A program made the translations under genes and the position numbers. From Macrocystis pyrifera (Eukaryota; Sar; Phaeophyceae; Laminariales; Laminariaceae), in contig JASSKH010000026.1 of the NCBI GenBank assembly GCA_031763025.1, forward strand, positions 1,302,001 to 1,366,000: DNA of 64,000 bases. The letters are read 5' to 3'. The notes below the pieces were generated by a model that had not been told where the DNA came from, did no database searches, and worked only from the letters and a program-made list of their open reading frames with translations. Shown piece by piece: positions 11,893 to 24,400 of this stretch. The first letter of the stretch is position 1. Each line of letters opens with the position of its first letter.

Positions 11893-14800
11893 TCAAATCA
11901 ATTTGTCCATGACCAATAATCTCACCGTCGACGTCTTGGGGTCTGGCGTGAGTCTGAAGTAGGCCCCAAAAAAGTCCCGGAGATGCCGCAGATACGTGAC
12001 GCTATACCTCGTGAGCTTCCCAATGCGAAGGCGGCTGCAGGCGAAACGGCATATCAAGGGCGACGGCACACAACGCGGCTGTGTTCACGACCGTCCGTTG
12101 CAGCCTCTTGCTGAGTATATGTAATGCCGGGAATGAACAACTGCATCAAGATGCGCTACGATGTACCGCGAAATTTTCAAAGACAGCATCGTTGAAGGGT
12201 GGCTATCCTCAAACACTTCACACAGTACATGAGTGGCTTATTCTTGGCTAGATTCCGGGTGAACAGCCGTGGCTTTTTCTTGTGAGAACTACGGGTACCG
12301 AGCGGAAAGCTGATGGCTAGCCATTTTTGAAACAAGGGAAATCACTGTTGTAACGACCTGACTCGCGACGAATGTGCAGCCTTTATTCTGCGACAAAAAT
12401 AACATTCATCAGGTGTAGAATAGAATAAAGAGCGAGGCAAGCATCACATCGGGGAGGGGGAGGGGCACCCTGCTTGGAGACCTTTGGTCTGAGTTATTCC
12501 CTACATTACAGTAGGTTGACCTAGGGTCTGTAACGGAAACTCCGAATGTCCGCCTGTCTGTCTGCCATTGAACTAGCCGGCTAATCCAAGACTGGAATAA
12601 ACTACTGTACTACAGCAGTATTTACCACTACCATTACTTGCAGGCGGACTGACGAGATGGGTGGAAGGGCAGATGACAACCAACTGCCTCGTGCGGCCAC
12701 CCAATCCACTTGCAGTGACCACGTGTGTCTGCTTCTGGCCCCTTCCCTACTTTCAAGTCTGAAAAATTCTAAAACAATTCATGCTTCCATCCAACCTCTA
12801 CTACCAACACCTAGGGAACAGCACGGCGACACATTGTGTCAAGTGTAGGTTGGGTAGCCTAAGCGTAGATAATGTTCAGCACAAGTTGTAGCGGCCAGCA
12901 GTAGCAGCGATGGTGGGCAGCAGAGCTGCTGAATTCAAGATAGTTTTTGGATGTATACCAGATGTGTAAAATGCGGCGGCGAAATAAGATACTCAGGTTT
13001 GGCAGTTTCACATGAAACGGTATCTTCTGGAGTATCGCGGCTTGACTAGGTTTCTTTCGAGATTGTCGTTGTTCTAGATTTCTGCACGAGAAGACAAGAG
13101 GCCAGTAGTTCTGCAAAGAACGGCAGGCCAGTGGATCTAGAGGTTGTAGCATACCGGTGGGAGACAGTCCATACGCTGCCACTCCTACCTGCTCCTTAGA
13201 GCACCATACAGACTCCAGCAAGTCTAGTAATAGTGTTTTTTGCCATTATTTTGGCTCATGGTTTAATAAGTACCTTCTTCCAACTGCAAGTGCAGCAGCA
13301 CCAGCCTGATTTCCATCAGCGCAAGCGCAAGCCTCTGTGACCACGCCATTTTGGGGACACGCCCCGCGATCCTTCATACACTGCATTACAGTGAAGAACC
13401 TAACGGCAGAAACTATTAATAGAGCCAAGAGCGACCAGCCTGAGCAATAAGAAAATAAAAACAACGGCCATTAAAAGAGCCAAGAGCGAAAAGAGAGATG
13501 AAAATGCGAATAGTCTTGATTCTCACCTGACGTCCTCGGGGCACAACACCATGAGCAGCATCGCCAGGCTCTGATGAGAAGAGTCCACGCACCCGCCATT
13601 CCTGCTCCAGAATAGTGCCCATTGCGCGACAAATCGAACAAAGGGACGGCATTTCAGAATACCACCGGCTTGGCACCGGGGTTGCGCTTGTCTGCTAATT
13701 ATTGTGCAAATGATAGTGTATGTACGTCAATCGACCTATTCATAGCGTTTACCTGTACCGTGTTGGACTGGTGGTTGAGACAACCCCTTGCTAGTCCTTG
13801 ATAAGGCAGATAGGTTAGCTTTCGCTAAGGACATGGCTTTGGTGAATATTTGTATGTCAACGCTAGTGGAAGACGTATACAGGAGAAGAAAAAACGTATT
13901 CTCGAAGATTTTCGTCGGACGGCGCGGATCGCCGGCTCGACCAAGCTCAAAAGGGGCCCCTACACTTAACGCGGCCGTGCAAATTAGCAACTCATGTCGC
14001 TCGTATGTGTAAGACTCACTTGATTTCCTCCAAGATGAGCTTGCTGCCGAGGTTGCCCAGGTCCTCCGGGAGCGTGCCCTGAACTCGTCATGGTCAGCGG
14101 AGGGTTGAGAACGAATACGGGCAGCAGGTGTGTTGGGATTCGGGGCCGGACAGATCGGCGACGAAAACCCTCCAAGCAAGCCAATGGCGGAGTAAACGAC
14201 AGCCACCGAGAAACGATTGTCCAAATCAAAGCCGACGGACAACAACTACGCCCATAGGAGGGCACACTACAGTCGTAAGTGTAAATAGTAAACTCCAAGA
14301 CACTTATTCGATTAATTTATTTTAATAGGTGGTAGGCGAAGCCTTTCTTCCGAAATTTCACAGCCGATGCTTTGGCAAACGCGGGGCCAAGCCTACCTTT
14401 TCTGCCGCAGTCTCCGCGACCAGCAGAACCCCTGTCGTTGATTCCGCTACTAGACTCAGAGCGAAACCAGGCGAATCCCCTCCCGTGCGTCCGGCGTGGT
14501 GGTCGGTGTGCACCCACACGTCAGGCAGGAGGCGATTCAGCAGTCCTAAAGTAATTCGAGGACAACAGTGGCAACCGATGGGAAGATTTTGTGTCCTTTC
14601 AGATAGCATAGATAGTCTGCAGGGCCAAAGTTGGATAGGGGCAGGTTGCGGAGTGGTCCCCGTATCGGTGAGCTGTGGAGAAAACTGTCTGCTTGCTTGC
14701 AAGCCAAGCGCGACAGTGCCAGATGAGAGGGGTCTCGACACCATGTGGCCACGAAAAGCGTGTGCCGACAAACGACAAACGATATCTCCATCACGGATTG

Positions 14801-17800
14801 GATGCGCCAATATCAACGTCCCTTCTATAACACCCGGTGCGCACAAAGGTCCCACACAAGAGAGAATGACAGACACCTGTGACGATGGCGTGTCGTACGG
14901 TGTAAGCACTCATGCGAGTTGATTTTGAAAAAAAATGATGCCCAAATACAATGAAAAAAAGAAGAAAGAAACGTACCTCGTGAAGATTCCGCCACGCGAT
15001 TGGCTATCTGAGGGGAAACCTTGGTGCAGTAGGCGTTCCCGCGTATTCGCTTGATCAGCCCCGGGTCGGTCAAGTCGATCGGCTTGAGCTCCCTTACGAT
15101 TGGGCACTTGAACTCCACCATTCCTCCTCCCCCTGGTGGGGCTCCTCGCCGCTTCACCTATGAAGATGAGTGATGAGTGCAGTACGTGTGCACGAAGACA
15201 GGTGAGCTACACATGATCAGACAATGGCGAGGATGGACGGGACAAGGTTTGCGGACCTTGAATCTGCCTTGGCAGAAAGAGCAGGAACGCACGAACAGGT
15301 ACCAGGCACACCAAGTTGCTCCAACGATCGTGGTATAGTGGGCTCGTTCTCACATTGGGTCATTGTCATAATTCAGCTCGCGGTCACGAAAACACATACG
15401 ACGTAGAGTGAACAAGTAGGCCGGAACACAAAACCCCCTGAAACAACTCAGGGGAAACATCAACAGGATGGTCGGTTTCCCTACTACTAGACCCGCACGA
15501 GTACATTATAGTACATGGCAAGTCACCGTTCGTAGTGAATGACATTTCCCTGCATTACCAGCACGCCGTAGTACACAAGCTGCAACCGAAAACAACCCGC
15601 GCGTGTGCACCACTACTGCGTACGAGCTATATTGTCTACATCCAACGCCAAATCTGCCGGAAACAGCTAAAGCTACGCTGCTCGAACTGCAGCCTGTATT
15701 TGCAGACTAAAGCAGCAGCACAATCGTTTGAAGTGCTGCCCAAAATACTCCCTACACATGCAGTGAACAAAAGGCGAAAGCAGCAACAACGAAGTATGAT
15801 GGCGATCGCGAGCCGCGTGTATTCGATAAGCACCTTCAGCTCCAGGCCTCCTTCCTCCGCGACCCCAAATAGCTTCAGTAGCGGTAACGTGACGGCTTCA
15901 GAGCATCCACTGACAAGTCCACGTCGTCATTCGTGATCCCAGACAAGGCCAGATCGAACCGACTTTTACTGCGGAGATCAACACGAGAACCAAAAAATGC
16001 AGAGCAGAGGAACCGCGATGTTTCAAACGTCAAGAACATGGTCACGAAACCCGTAATAAACTACCAAAAGCGAGTCCAAATGCTGCCCAACCTCCTTATG
16101 ATAATCTTGGGAGAACACATGCGAAGGTTTGCGCTGGTTGTTATGCAGTCGGCTTTCACAAGTACCTGAAAAGGGCCAGCGGGATGAGGCCCTCGATGAA
16201 CCACCCGAGTGCGCGAGTATTACCGCAGTCGTGACTCGCCCGCCCGCCGGTCACGTAACCGGGCTTGAACCTTAGGCTCGTACCAGTTTCGTTAATCTCC
16301 ACCTTCGACGGGGCCGGCCACAGGCAACATCGACGGTAGGGGAGATATTGGTAGTCACGCGGAGCAGAGGCGCACGAAAAAAATGGTGCGAGCTGTGACG
16401 AGTTCTCATGTACATACCGAGTGCAAATGAAGTGAGCATATTGCGTATTCGACGTCGATCGTTCTTGTTGGAAAACGTTGAAACACCCCCCCACTTACGA
16501 GGTACCAGTACGCAGCAGGGTTTACCTTTGTTCCGTTGGTGAGCTTGTCCACAAGTCGAAGGAACGCCGCTTCGTGGTCCATGATACCCATCTGAGAAGT
16601 AAAGAGGGAAACATGTAAGTGCACCGATCGCACCGACTCCGTACGTACAACTGTTGGTAATGAAAGCTACAACACTGCTAGCGTGATATACCAGCTATTA
16701 TACATGGTATAAACATATGCAGGGTCAAGTTGAGCGGTTGAGGCTGAAACATGAGCAGCGTCGACAACGAGTAGGTTTTACAATCTGCGACCTCGGATCT
16801 TTAGGGGTGTTTTTGACTTGAAAATAGAATAGCGGGGTCTGCACTTCGGAATCGTCGTCCGCAATGAGAAATTTCCTGCTTCGATGCAAACGCGGCGTAG
16901 CCGCATTTATGGCCAGTTTTGGCCCGTTTTGGCTGCGTTTTGGGGTCAGGGTTAGGGGTTGGGTTGGGTCTTCGCCGGTACCTTGATCCCAACAGGAAGC
17001 AAAACACCTGAACAGCCTACCAACCTAAAGATCCGAGCTCACAGACTCTTACCAGGACCTCGTCGACAACTGGTGGAACGATGGAAGCACCAATACACCC
17101 GCTATTCAACTCCGAGTACAAAACGCAGATCCGTCATCTATCGGAGTTCGCGACACCCTTGTGCAAAAAAAAAAAACATTACCACCGCTACCACCGCCGT
17201 AAGTGCCAGTACACAATATCACCACTGTTCGTGATACTATATGCACTTCAGTGACTGTAGGTCTACTGCTCATTTCTACTTTACGGACTTGGGACTTGGA
17301 CCGTCCAGCAAGCTCATACCGGTATGTGTAAGACAGCTCCACTTGGAGCTCAAGGTCTATCATCAACACTGCGAAAGCCCAAGTTTCAAATTCCCAAGTC
17401 GTATTGAGCCACTTTTCGATATGCAATTAATACTGCTGCTGTTGTATATGGTGAAAGCAATCAACACGTTCCAAGAAGGCTTGGCAACACACCTGCACTT
17501 CCTCTTGGTAGTCTGTTCTTGTCGGGAACGGCCGGATGTCATCAATTCGGATGGCTCGTCCACTCAGCAGTGAGCATACCACCCTGAGCGACCGCACGTT
17601 TCGTAGTATTTGGGATGGGTATGGGCCCTGTCACTATCAATAAGATATTCTACGAGCAGTATGGTAATACCACCGCTGCCACAAGGTGCCGTATGCATTT
17701 TTTATTCATCTCGCATCCAAATCGAATCGCACCTTGGTCACAATGAGGTACAGGCAAAGAAATGAACAAGGTAAGTCCACGTCAAAATTCAAGCAGTGGA

Positions 17801-17959
17801 TCTAACACAGGCGGGGTCGTTGAGACTTGCGGCTCTGCTGATTATTGATCATTGCGTCACAACGAGACAGCCACCCCACCTTTGCCTGAAATGCTTGCTG
17901 CCTTTGTATCGCAGAGTAGCAGCCCCCGGTTCATTTGACTTGCTAACCGTCTTTGGCAT
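11893..17959 (-). CDS. RCL1: RNA 3'-terminal phosphate cyclase-like protein RCL1
   Basis: Nucleolar protein of the small-subunit processome, needed for early 18S pre-rRNA cleavage (known for the family). Ten exons: 17959-17880, 17583-17493, 16591-16526, 16302-16166, 15968-15834, 15157-14977, 14545-14397, 14078-14020, 13601-13527, 12034-11893, giving about 371 aa (human 373). Landmarks are YKGSKHFRQR, SLLSGRAIRIDDIR, AFLRLVDKLTNGTK, EINETGTSLRFKPG, GITNDDVDLSVDAL, RRGAPPGGGGMVEF, LTDPGLIKRIRGNAY, DSPGFALSLVAEST, LPEDLGNLGSKLI, SSHQSLAMLLMVL and YLRHLRDFFGAYF. All phases agree except inside exon 5. There the frame moves from VDALK to VTLPLLKLFGV near 15893-15897 as if one G were missing from AAGGCCGTC. 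Because the rest is conserved, I read this as a consensus error or a recent mutation, not an old pseudogene. Confidence 0.92.
16792..17037. repeat. Short inverted-repeat element in RCL1 intron 2
   Basis: CTCGGATCTTTAGG at 16792-16805 is exactly inverted at 17024-17037, bounding about 245 bp. The inner part holds G-rich text with TTAGGG-like steps. It looks like a small MITE. Confidence 0.5.
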
Positions 17960-18193
17960 GTTCTTCAGGACTAACTTCTTTCCTACAATGGAAGCACTGT
18001 CGTCGCTGGTCTTCGTCATGGCCAGTAGGCTGGGAAGCAGCTGTTGTATGGATTGTATTGTGCACCGTGCGCCAAATAACCTCGAAAAATGAAATGTCAA
18101 GGGTTTGCACGAGCTTTGCGTTGCTTACGCAGGCGGGGTAAGACGGGGCCATCAAATCACATCTATCAAGCCAACCACTCACCGTTCTGCACC

Positions 18194-21100
18194 ATGTGGT
18201 TGCTTTACGGCTTAGGACTTGCTCTTTTACAGCCAGCGGTGTACGGTCTGGCTCCATCATTTGCGTGGCCACGATCGATAACCAGTGCACCAAGTCGAGG
18301 TAAGTCTGTACAACTATATATTTAGGAGGTCAGTATGCACACAAAGACAAGATCATCCCGATGTTTACCTGTTACACGTCAATACTTATCAATTGACTAT
18401 TAATAGCACTCAACTAATGAAGTACAACCTCTAATGAAGTACAACCTGGTATTCGCCAATCTTCCCTGATGTGCTCGAGGAGGTTTACATCGATCGCCTT
18501 TAGAAGCCGACCGTCGACTGGCTCGAGGACTGGAAAAGGATGGGGGCGCACCAGGCGTTGCACGTCGAGCGAAAACATCCATAAGTGATCACTCCGACAA
18601 GGTACGACGTAATTTACCAGGTACCAGATATGTACGGCAGCACGATAGCGGGTTACACGAATACATGTACTACAGCAGTAATCTGTATTAATATTACTGA
18701 CTGTGATACTCGTACACAGACAACAGTCTCCAAGTCTTGACAGCTTGACAGTCCTCCCGTCGATATTGATGGTGATCCTGAGTTATGGAATCTGACTTAT
18801 CGAACGAGACGCTCTCCTGAGTACCAAACGGTCGTTCGTAGTGACCCGACCTGATAGCCTTACAGTCAGTACCTGGTACCTGGTACGTGTCTACGTAGCG
18901 AAGTGAGGAAGGATAACCCTCGTGGAACTTCAAAAATGAAAATTGGAAAACAGACGATAGAAAGTAACGATTGTGCGACGGCTACCTGCGCGATTGGGAA
19001 TGGTTTAAATTGGTATCCGAGTTACAATGCAAGGGGTTGTACGACACGGGCCCGAGATGAACCTACTCGTACTGCTGGGCTCTCATGCTGCTCCTAGACA
19101 TTGGTTGATAGCACCAAAATTATCATTCACTGCTGTGTTATCCGCTATTTCGGGGTCCCCACTATATACGTTTCGCTCTGCTGCTGCTGCACTCGGCGGT
19201 ACATGACACGAGCCTTCGCAACCGTCGTTCGCAGGTCCTTGATGCCTGCTTGCCTGTGCGAGCATGCAGAAACGAGTTGAGTGCAGTTTCCCGAAGAGCT
19301 CAACAACGTAATAACGTCGTTGTGTTGATTCCTGTTCTCGTTCTTTTCCTGGGCGTTCAGCCTGTTATCACAGCTCGCGCGTGCCTTGTCACAGTAAATA
19401 CGAGCACTGAACGTGCGACGGCCGAGGAAGCCGTCCAGATTGTGCCCACTCTTGTCCAGATATTGACCTCACGCCCGTGTTCGTCCTTTCTGTTCGTTAT
19501 GTTCCATGTTCCCTGTCGTTATGCGTCCATAGGTGACCCTCTACGAAGAATTTTCCAAGTACGCAGATAGAAGGGCCGTGGCACAGGATGTCATCTTTGA
19601 GGTGAGCCCCACATTCTCGTGTACGAGGTACCAGGTATATATCATTAGTGTTGGTCTAAAACAATACCAGTTACTAACTGTACAAATTTATATATATATA
19701 TCGGCTTCAACAAACTATTGCAGTAGCGTCGCTTCCCCACTGCTGTAATACGTACGGCGAAAGTAACAGGTTGGCAACCAGATAAACAAACGTATGTCAG
19801 TAGGTGGACTTCCGGCGGAGGGATGATTATATATCTGCACCTTGTGGGTGGGAGCAGGGTGCCAGATGGGAAGGATCCACTGCGGGGTTAAAGTACTGTA
19901 GTAGTTATAGTTTATCGAATCATCGGCACGCCTCTTGTATCTGCCCCCGGGAGGGAATGGAATTTTTCCGTGGCAACAGCGTATATTCGGCGTTTTGTGA
20001 AGGGACCTGTAACCCTCGTTCGTTCAGAGCTGTGCGCCACCAACGAGCGCCAAGTGCATGCGTTCGCCAATTGTCAAGCAGCGACATGCCCATGAGAACA
20101 TGTGCAGTTTCGAGCGTCGAGGGATGGGATGCGAGAAAGCCAAAAGTCCAATGGGCATGATGAGGCAATCGGCAAATTTCACAAAACCTGCTGGATGACC
20201 CTTAACTTAAACCCTCCCTCCTCCCCAGATTACGTCAATGGACCACTTTGACGACGTGGTGTCTCGGGCAGCAGGGGCTGACGAAGCTTCCTCCGACGGG
20301 TACGAGGACGCGCAAGGAAACTTGAGAATTCCGCATAAGCTTTTGATGGTCGAGATACATGCGGGATGGTGTCGCGTGTGCAAAGGATTGCAACCCAAGC
20401 TTTTGAAGCTTATATCGAAGCATCCGGAGGTCCTCTGCTGCAAGATTAACAAGACGAGCAACGAGGTGAATGTCTGGTAATTTCGACACCGGTCAAAAAA
20501 TGTTTTTGGTGCATGAATGCCCTTAGCGCAGGTGCATGGCAGTAGATGTATAACACCAAAGTCGGAGATGTATGTCTCTAGACGGGAAATGACCCAGGTC
20601 ACGGGAAACAGCAGCGGAGAACTTGTGCTTTGCACGTTTGGTCCCACACTGTCGACTTTCTTTGCTCGACTTGACAAGATACAAGAAAGGCGTTCATCAA
20701 TTCTCACCTGCACATAATTTACCCTCATATCAAAAACATGCGTTATTCCTTCTGCGTACGTGGTGAGGCATACTTCTTTCCACCGATAACTATGATCCGC
20801 GAATCCCAATGCGTCTCCCGCCCAGCAGACAGGAAATGCTCTGGTTTGTGCGGTCGCCTCTCTTGCCGAACACTCGCGCTAGAGCTCTAGACGGTACGGG
20901 GGTTTGGCCACAACTATGAAACATGCACGAACCATAAACGAAAAATACGCTTGTATATTCACTAGCCACCACTGTGAAACACGTACGAACCATAAACGAT
21001 TATACGGTTGCAATTCACTCCAGCTCCTGTAAACAATATCATTATTGTTGCCTATAATATCGTACCCGACGAGAATCTCGCTGCTCTCTCGCCATTTGCC

Positions 21101-21247
21101 GTGGCTATAATTTCGCAGGAGCTGGCCGGAAAGCTGGGGGTTCGCGGGCTGCCCATGATCATTTTCTACAAGAAGGGAAAGCGAATCGATCACTTCACTA
21201 CAGCCAACATCAACACAATAGAGGAAGGAATCAGAGATAATTCCTGA
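18194..21247 (+). CDS. Thioredoxin-like protein, WCRKC type, probably plastid-targeted
   Basis: Exons read with confidence: 18194-18299 (start), 19533-19601, about 19804-19860, 20229-20465 and 21119-21247 (stop). The thioredoxin fold is split over the last two: LLMVEIHAGWCRVCKGLQP carries the redox pair C-R-V-C, and LAGKLGVRGLPMIIFYKKGK carries the cis-proline. WCRxC centres are known from chloroplast WCRKC thioredoxins of plants; here Lys is Val. Exon 1 is a 20-residue hydrophobic signal followed by APSFAWPRS, resembling bipartite plastid presequences with an aromatic residue after cleavage. Phase shows at least one more exon between 18300 and 19532; a candidate carries ERATAEEAVQIVPTLVQ (about 19393-19480). 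The end of the exon at 19804 (VDFRRRDDYI) is unresolved. The role is probably thiol-disulfide exchange in the plastid. Confidence 0.75.
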
Positions 21248-21478
21248 GGGATAACTCCTGAACTTTGTTCCAGTATGATATCTGCTCAACGACTCCTCCT
21301 TCGGCACAGCGGAGACGACTTCGTAAAAACAGGGAGTAAAATAGTTCGATCCCACTCTGTAGCAGCGGTGGGGTTACAAGCTATACTATTCATAGTCGTA
21401 CAACAGGTGCGAAGCAGTATTCGCACCACACAACGGTTTGATACAAGATAAACAGGCCTCGCAAGTTTTGCTACAGAA

Positions 21479-24400
21479 TTACAGTTCTAGACGTCGCATG
21501 CGCCCTCTCGCTGCATCAGAACTCGCCACCGTCGCGGGCGGGTTGCCGAGGCACGGTACGTTCGCGTCGTAGCTCAGCCGTGAAAGCATGCCTGGACTAA
21601 AGCAACTGGCCTGCTGAATCAAACCAACGTCGGCAAGGCAGGGCTGAGAAGACGTCGACTGGTGGGCAGTGTGGCTATCCACAATCACGATCGGCAATAA
21701 GCTCATCCGCGCATGCCCCAGCACGCCCGTGGCTGACGCCTGCAAAGTGACGGCGAGTCGAGCGCAGCCGGAACCAATAGTATTAGATTAGAGAAGGGCA
21801 GCCGGACAAGCAAACGCAACGGTGGTTCTCAACATTGGCTCACTGCACGTTCTTAATTAATCGTTAAAGGTCACTGGTTCGAGCCCTCACGCATTTTGTT
21901 GTGGGCACAAAGCGGGGATCGATGGGGTATTCTCGTAGCAGTGACGTGAGTATGCACAATTCGATGTGACTCGACGAGCAATAGAAGTGTTGACTGACCC
22001 CGACATGCCATACTGCCGTTGAAGGCGCTTACCTTACGATAGAGGAGAGGGGACGGGGAGGGGGGTGCTCTGAGACGCCGGGATCTTAGTTGCGACTAGG
22101 AGGCCAGGGTGAAGCCCAAAGCCTACTGGAATGAGCAAAAACTATACCAGGGTACCGAGGTAAATGCTAATGTGCACATCCGCTGTACGAGTACGTATGA
22201 ATACCAAGTTGGCAAAATACGGCAATAACAGCGTTCCATGTTTTTTCTCGCTGGTACTCACCGGTGAGACGATGCTGACGTCTCCGTATCCAAGCAACCA
22301 CGCTTGCTGCAGCTCAGTCAAAATGCGCGTTGTGCCGGACCCTCGTGGGCCTGTGATAGCAACCACTCCCGCCGCCCCTAAACTGTCCTGCCCCAAGTCT
22401 GACAGTCGTGAACGCAGCGCTTCCTCATCATCGGTGACGACCAGAACTACTATGCCCTGCAGTACATCGTATGGGGTGGAGCAGATAAACCATTGATGAT
22501 ATTATTAATAATAGTAACATTGTTTGCAGTTGCCATAGTTTATCATCCTCGTGTCAAAAACCAGGGACCGTACTTGCACACTTGGAGGAAAGGGTATCCA
22601 GTGACGCTTTGCAACGCAATCCGGGCAAGCGGAGCTAAACTCTGGGCATCCCACTCGCACCTGCTGCTCTGGAGTTAAGTTGCCCTTGGCGCGGTAGCTT
22701 GCATCGCTGGCTTCTTTAAAAAACAGCTGCTGTTGAGCCGCTTGCATGGCACTCCCATAGCTCGAGTCGGCAACTAAATTCATCTCCATCACTGCATAAA
22801 ATAGGACAAGCGAGGATTATCGACATCTTGTGACAACAGTGTCATGACCGATGCGCACAAGTGTTGCATAGCAGTATTCGTAGGCGTTCCCTGTCGCGAT
22901 GAAAGCAAAAACATTCGGCCAGAGAGTGTGTTATTTACTGTTTTCGGTTTCGCCCTTTGGACCCATGGCTGCTGTATGTATACCGAAGCAGTTCGTGGTG
23001 CATGCAAAAAATATTTCAATGGCCCCAGCGTATCATAAACCCAACCAAGTGCAGCAGGGACTGGTCATCACTCTTTCTGAGGACCGCTATCGATGAAAGA
23101 AACCCACTATTTTCAATACGGACCAAATACAGACTTGACACGCACCAGTTTTCATCACGCAGACAACTATTGTTATTGCCCTCGATGAAATGTTTGCTTG
23201 TTTTTTTTTTGTGACGTCGCAATTGGAGTTGGTGGGAGTGTCGAGAGAGACCAGTCGGCACCGGCACAGACGACACTCCAGCGGGCGGGGTTTGGCTCAG
23301 ACTGCACGTCTCCTTTTTTCCATGGAAAACCAAGAAAAAAAGGCTGGCGGACTTCATTGGTAAATCCAAACGGTTACTATATTATGGGACAGAGTAGTAT
23401 CAGTACAGCAGTACAGCAGTACGATAGCACGGCCGGAGCAGGACGCCCCATCCCCCAACAGCCACCAATAGGTTGTGGCTTGCCTGGTCAATACGGCGGT
23501 ATTGTTTACGGGAAACCACGTCTGCCCATTTGTATATCGCACAATGTCTCCCCTCGCCTCTAAGAACCCACGGCTCCGGTTGCGAGCGAAAACGGAAGCC
23601 GGAAGCCTACCCGTCCATACGTACGGAAATAAATACTCCTTTTACGAAGCATGCTATCATAACCCCATGTACGTAGAGTCCAGGCGGTGGTGGGTCATTA
23701 GGTACAGCTTGCACGAAATAATATTTACATAAATATTTTTATATATTTTCTGAATCGGGGAAACGAATTATACGACGGCAACAAAGTGATCGACAGACGA
23801 GTAGACAGAACATGCATGCATGTCTGTACCACACAGAGGATCGCAAAATAAAAGCGAATGAGACACACAGAGGATCGCAAAATAAAAGCGAATGAGAATG
23901 TCCCCAACAAGCAGCTACAAAGTAATCGACAGACGAACGAATAGACAGAAGATGTCTGCACCATACAGAGGATCGCAAAATGAAAGCGAATTAAACTTTT
24001 TCGTGTTCTTGCTATTAGTGATGTACCAGACTCTTTCACAGCCTATTACTGGAAGAGTGGGAATAATGAACGTGACAGATCTACGGCGGCACAGTTGTCT
24101 GCAGTGGGGTTTCTTGACATTTATTGCGCTTGTACGCACGGTTACAGAGTAATCGACACTACTCGTGGTCGTACTGGGCGGGGATATGGGATATATTCGT
24201 CGTGGGTCTTTTTTTGTTTTTGTTTAGGGCCCGTCTTGACGAGAAACCTTTTTCATGATAATCAAGTATTGAATTTGATTATATTTGAATATAACTTCGT
24301 GAAAAATATGCCTTTGGGTCCTATCGAGGAATAGCATATTTGAAAAAAAATCGAATAACGCACAAGGGCCACCGAACACCCGAGGGCAATCAACGAGGCG

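Noticed and set aside
12859-13221. 120-codon open frame on the minus strand
   Set aside because: It lies wholly within the last RCL1 intron (12035-13526), whose borders are fixed by phase, and shows no recognisable domain.
16935-16972. TTAGGG-like G-rich text suggesting an interstitial telomere
   Set aside because: Only one or two imperfect steps are present, inside a short inverted-repeat element.
21795-21905. tRNA-like stretch with a perfect B box (GGTTCGAGCCC) and a partial A box
   Set aside because: The T stem does not pair (ACTGG against CCTCA) and no acceptor stem can be drawn. At most a tRNA-derived relic.
22262-22396. Walker A-like GPRGSGTT suggesting an ATPase
   Set aside because: The surrounding exons join in phase into a fucosyltransferase-like protein, the lysine is missing, and no Walker B follows. 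The resemblance is by chance.
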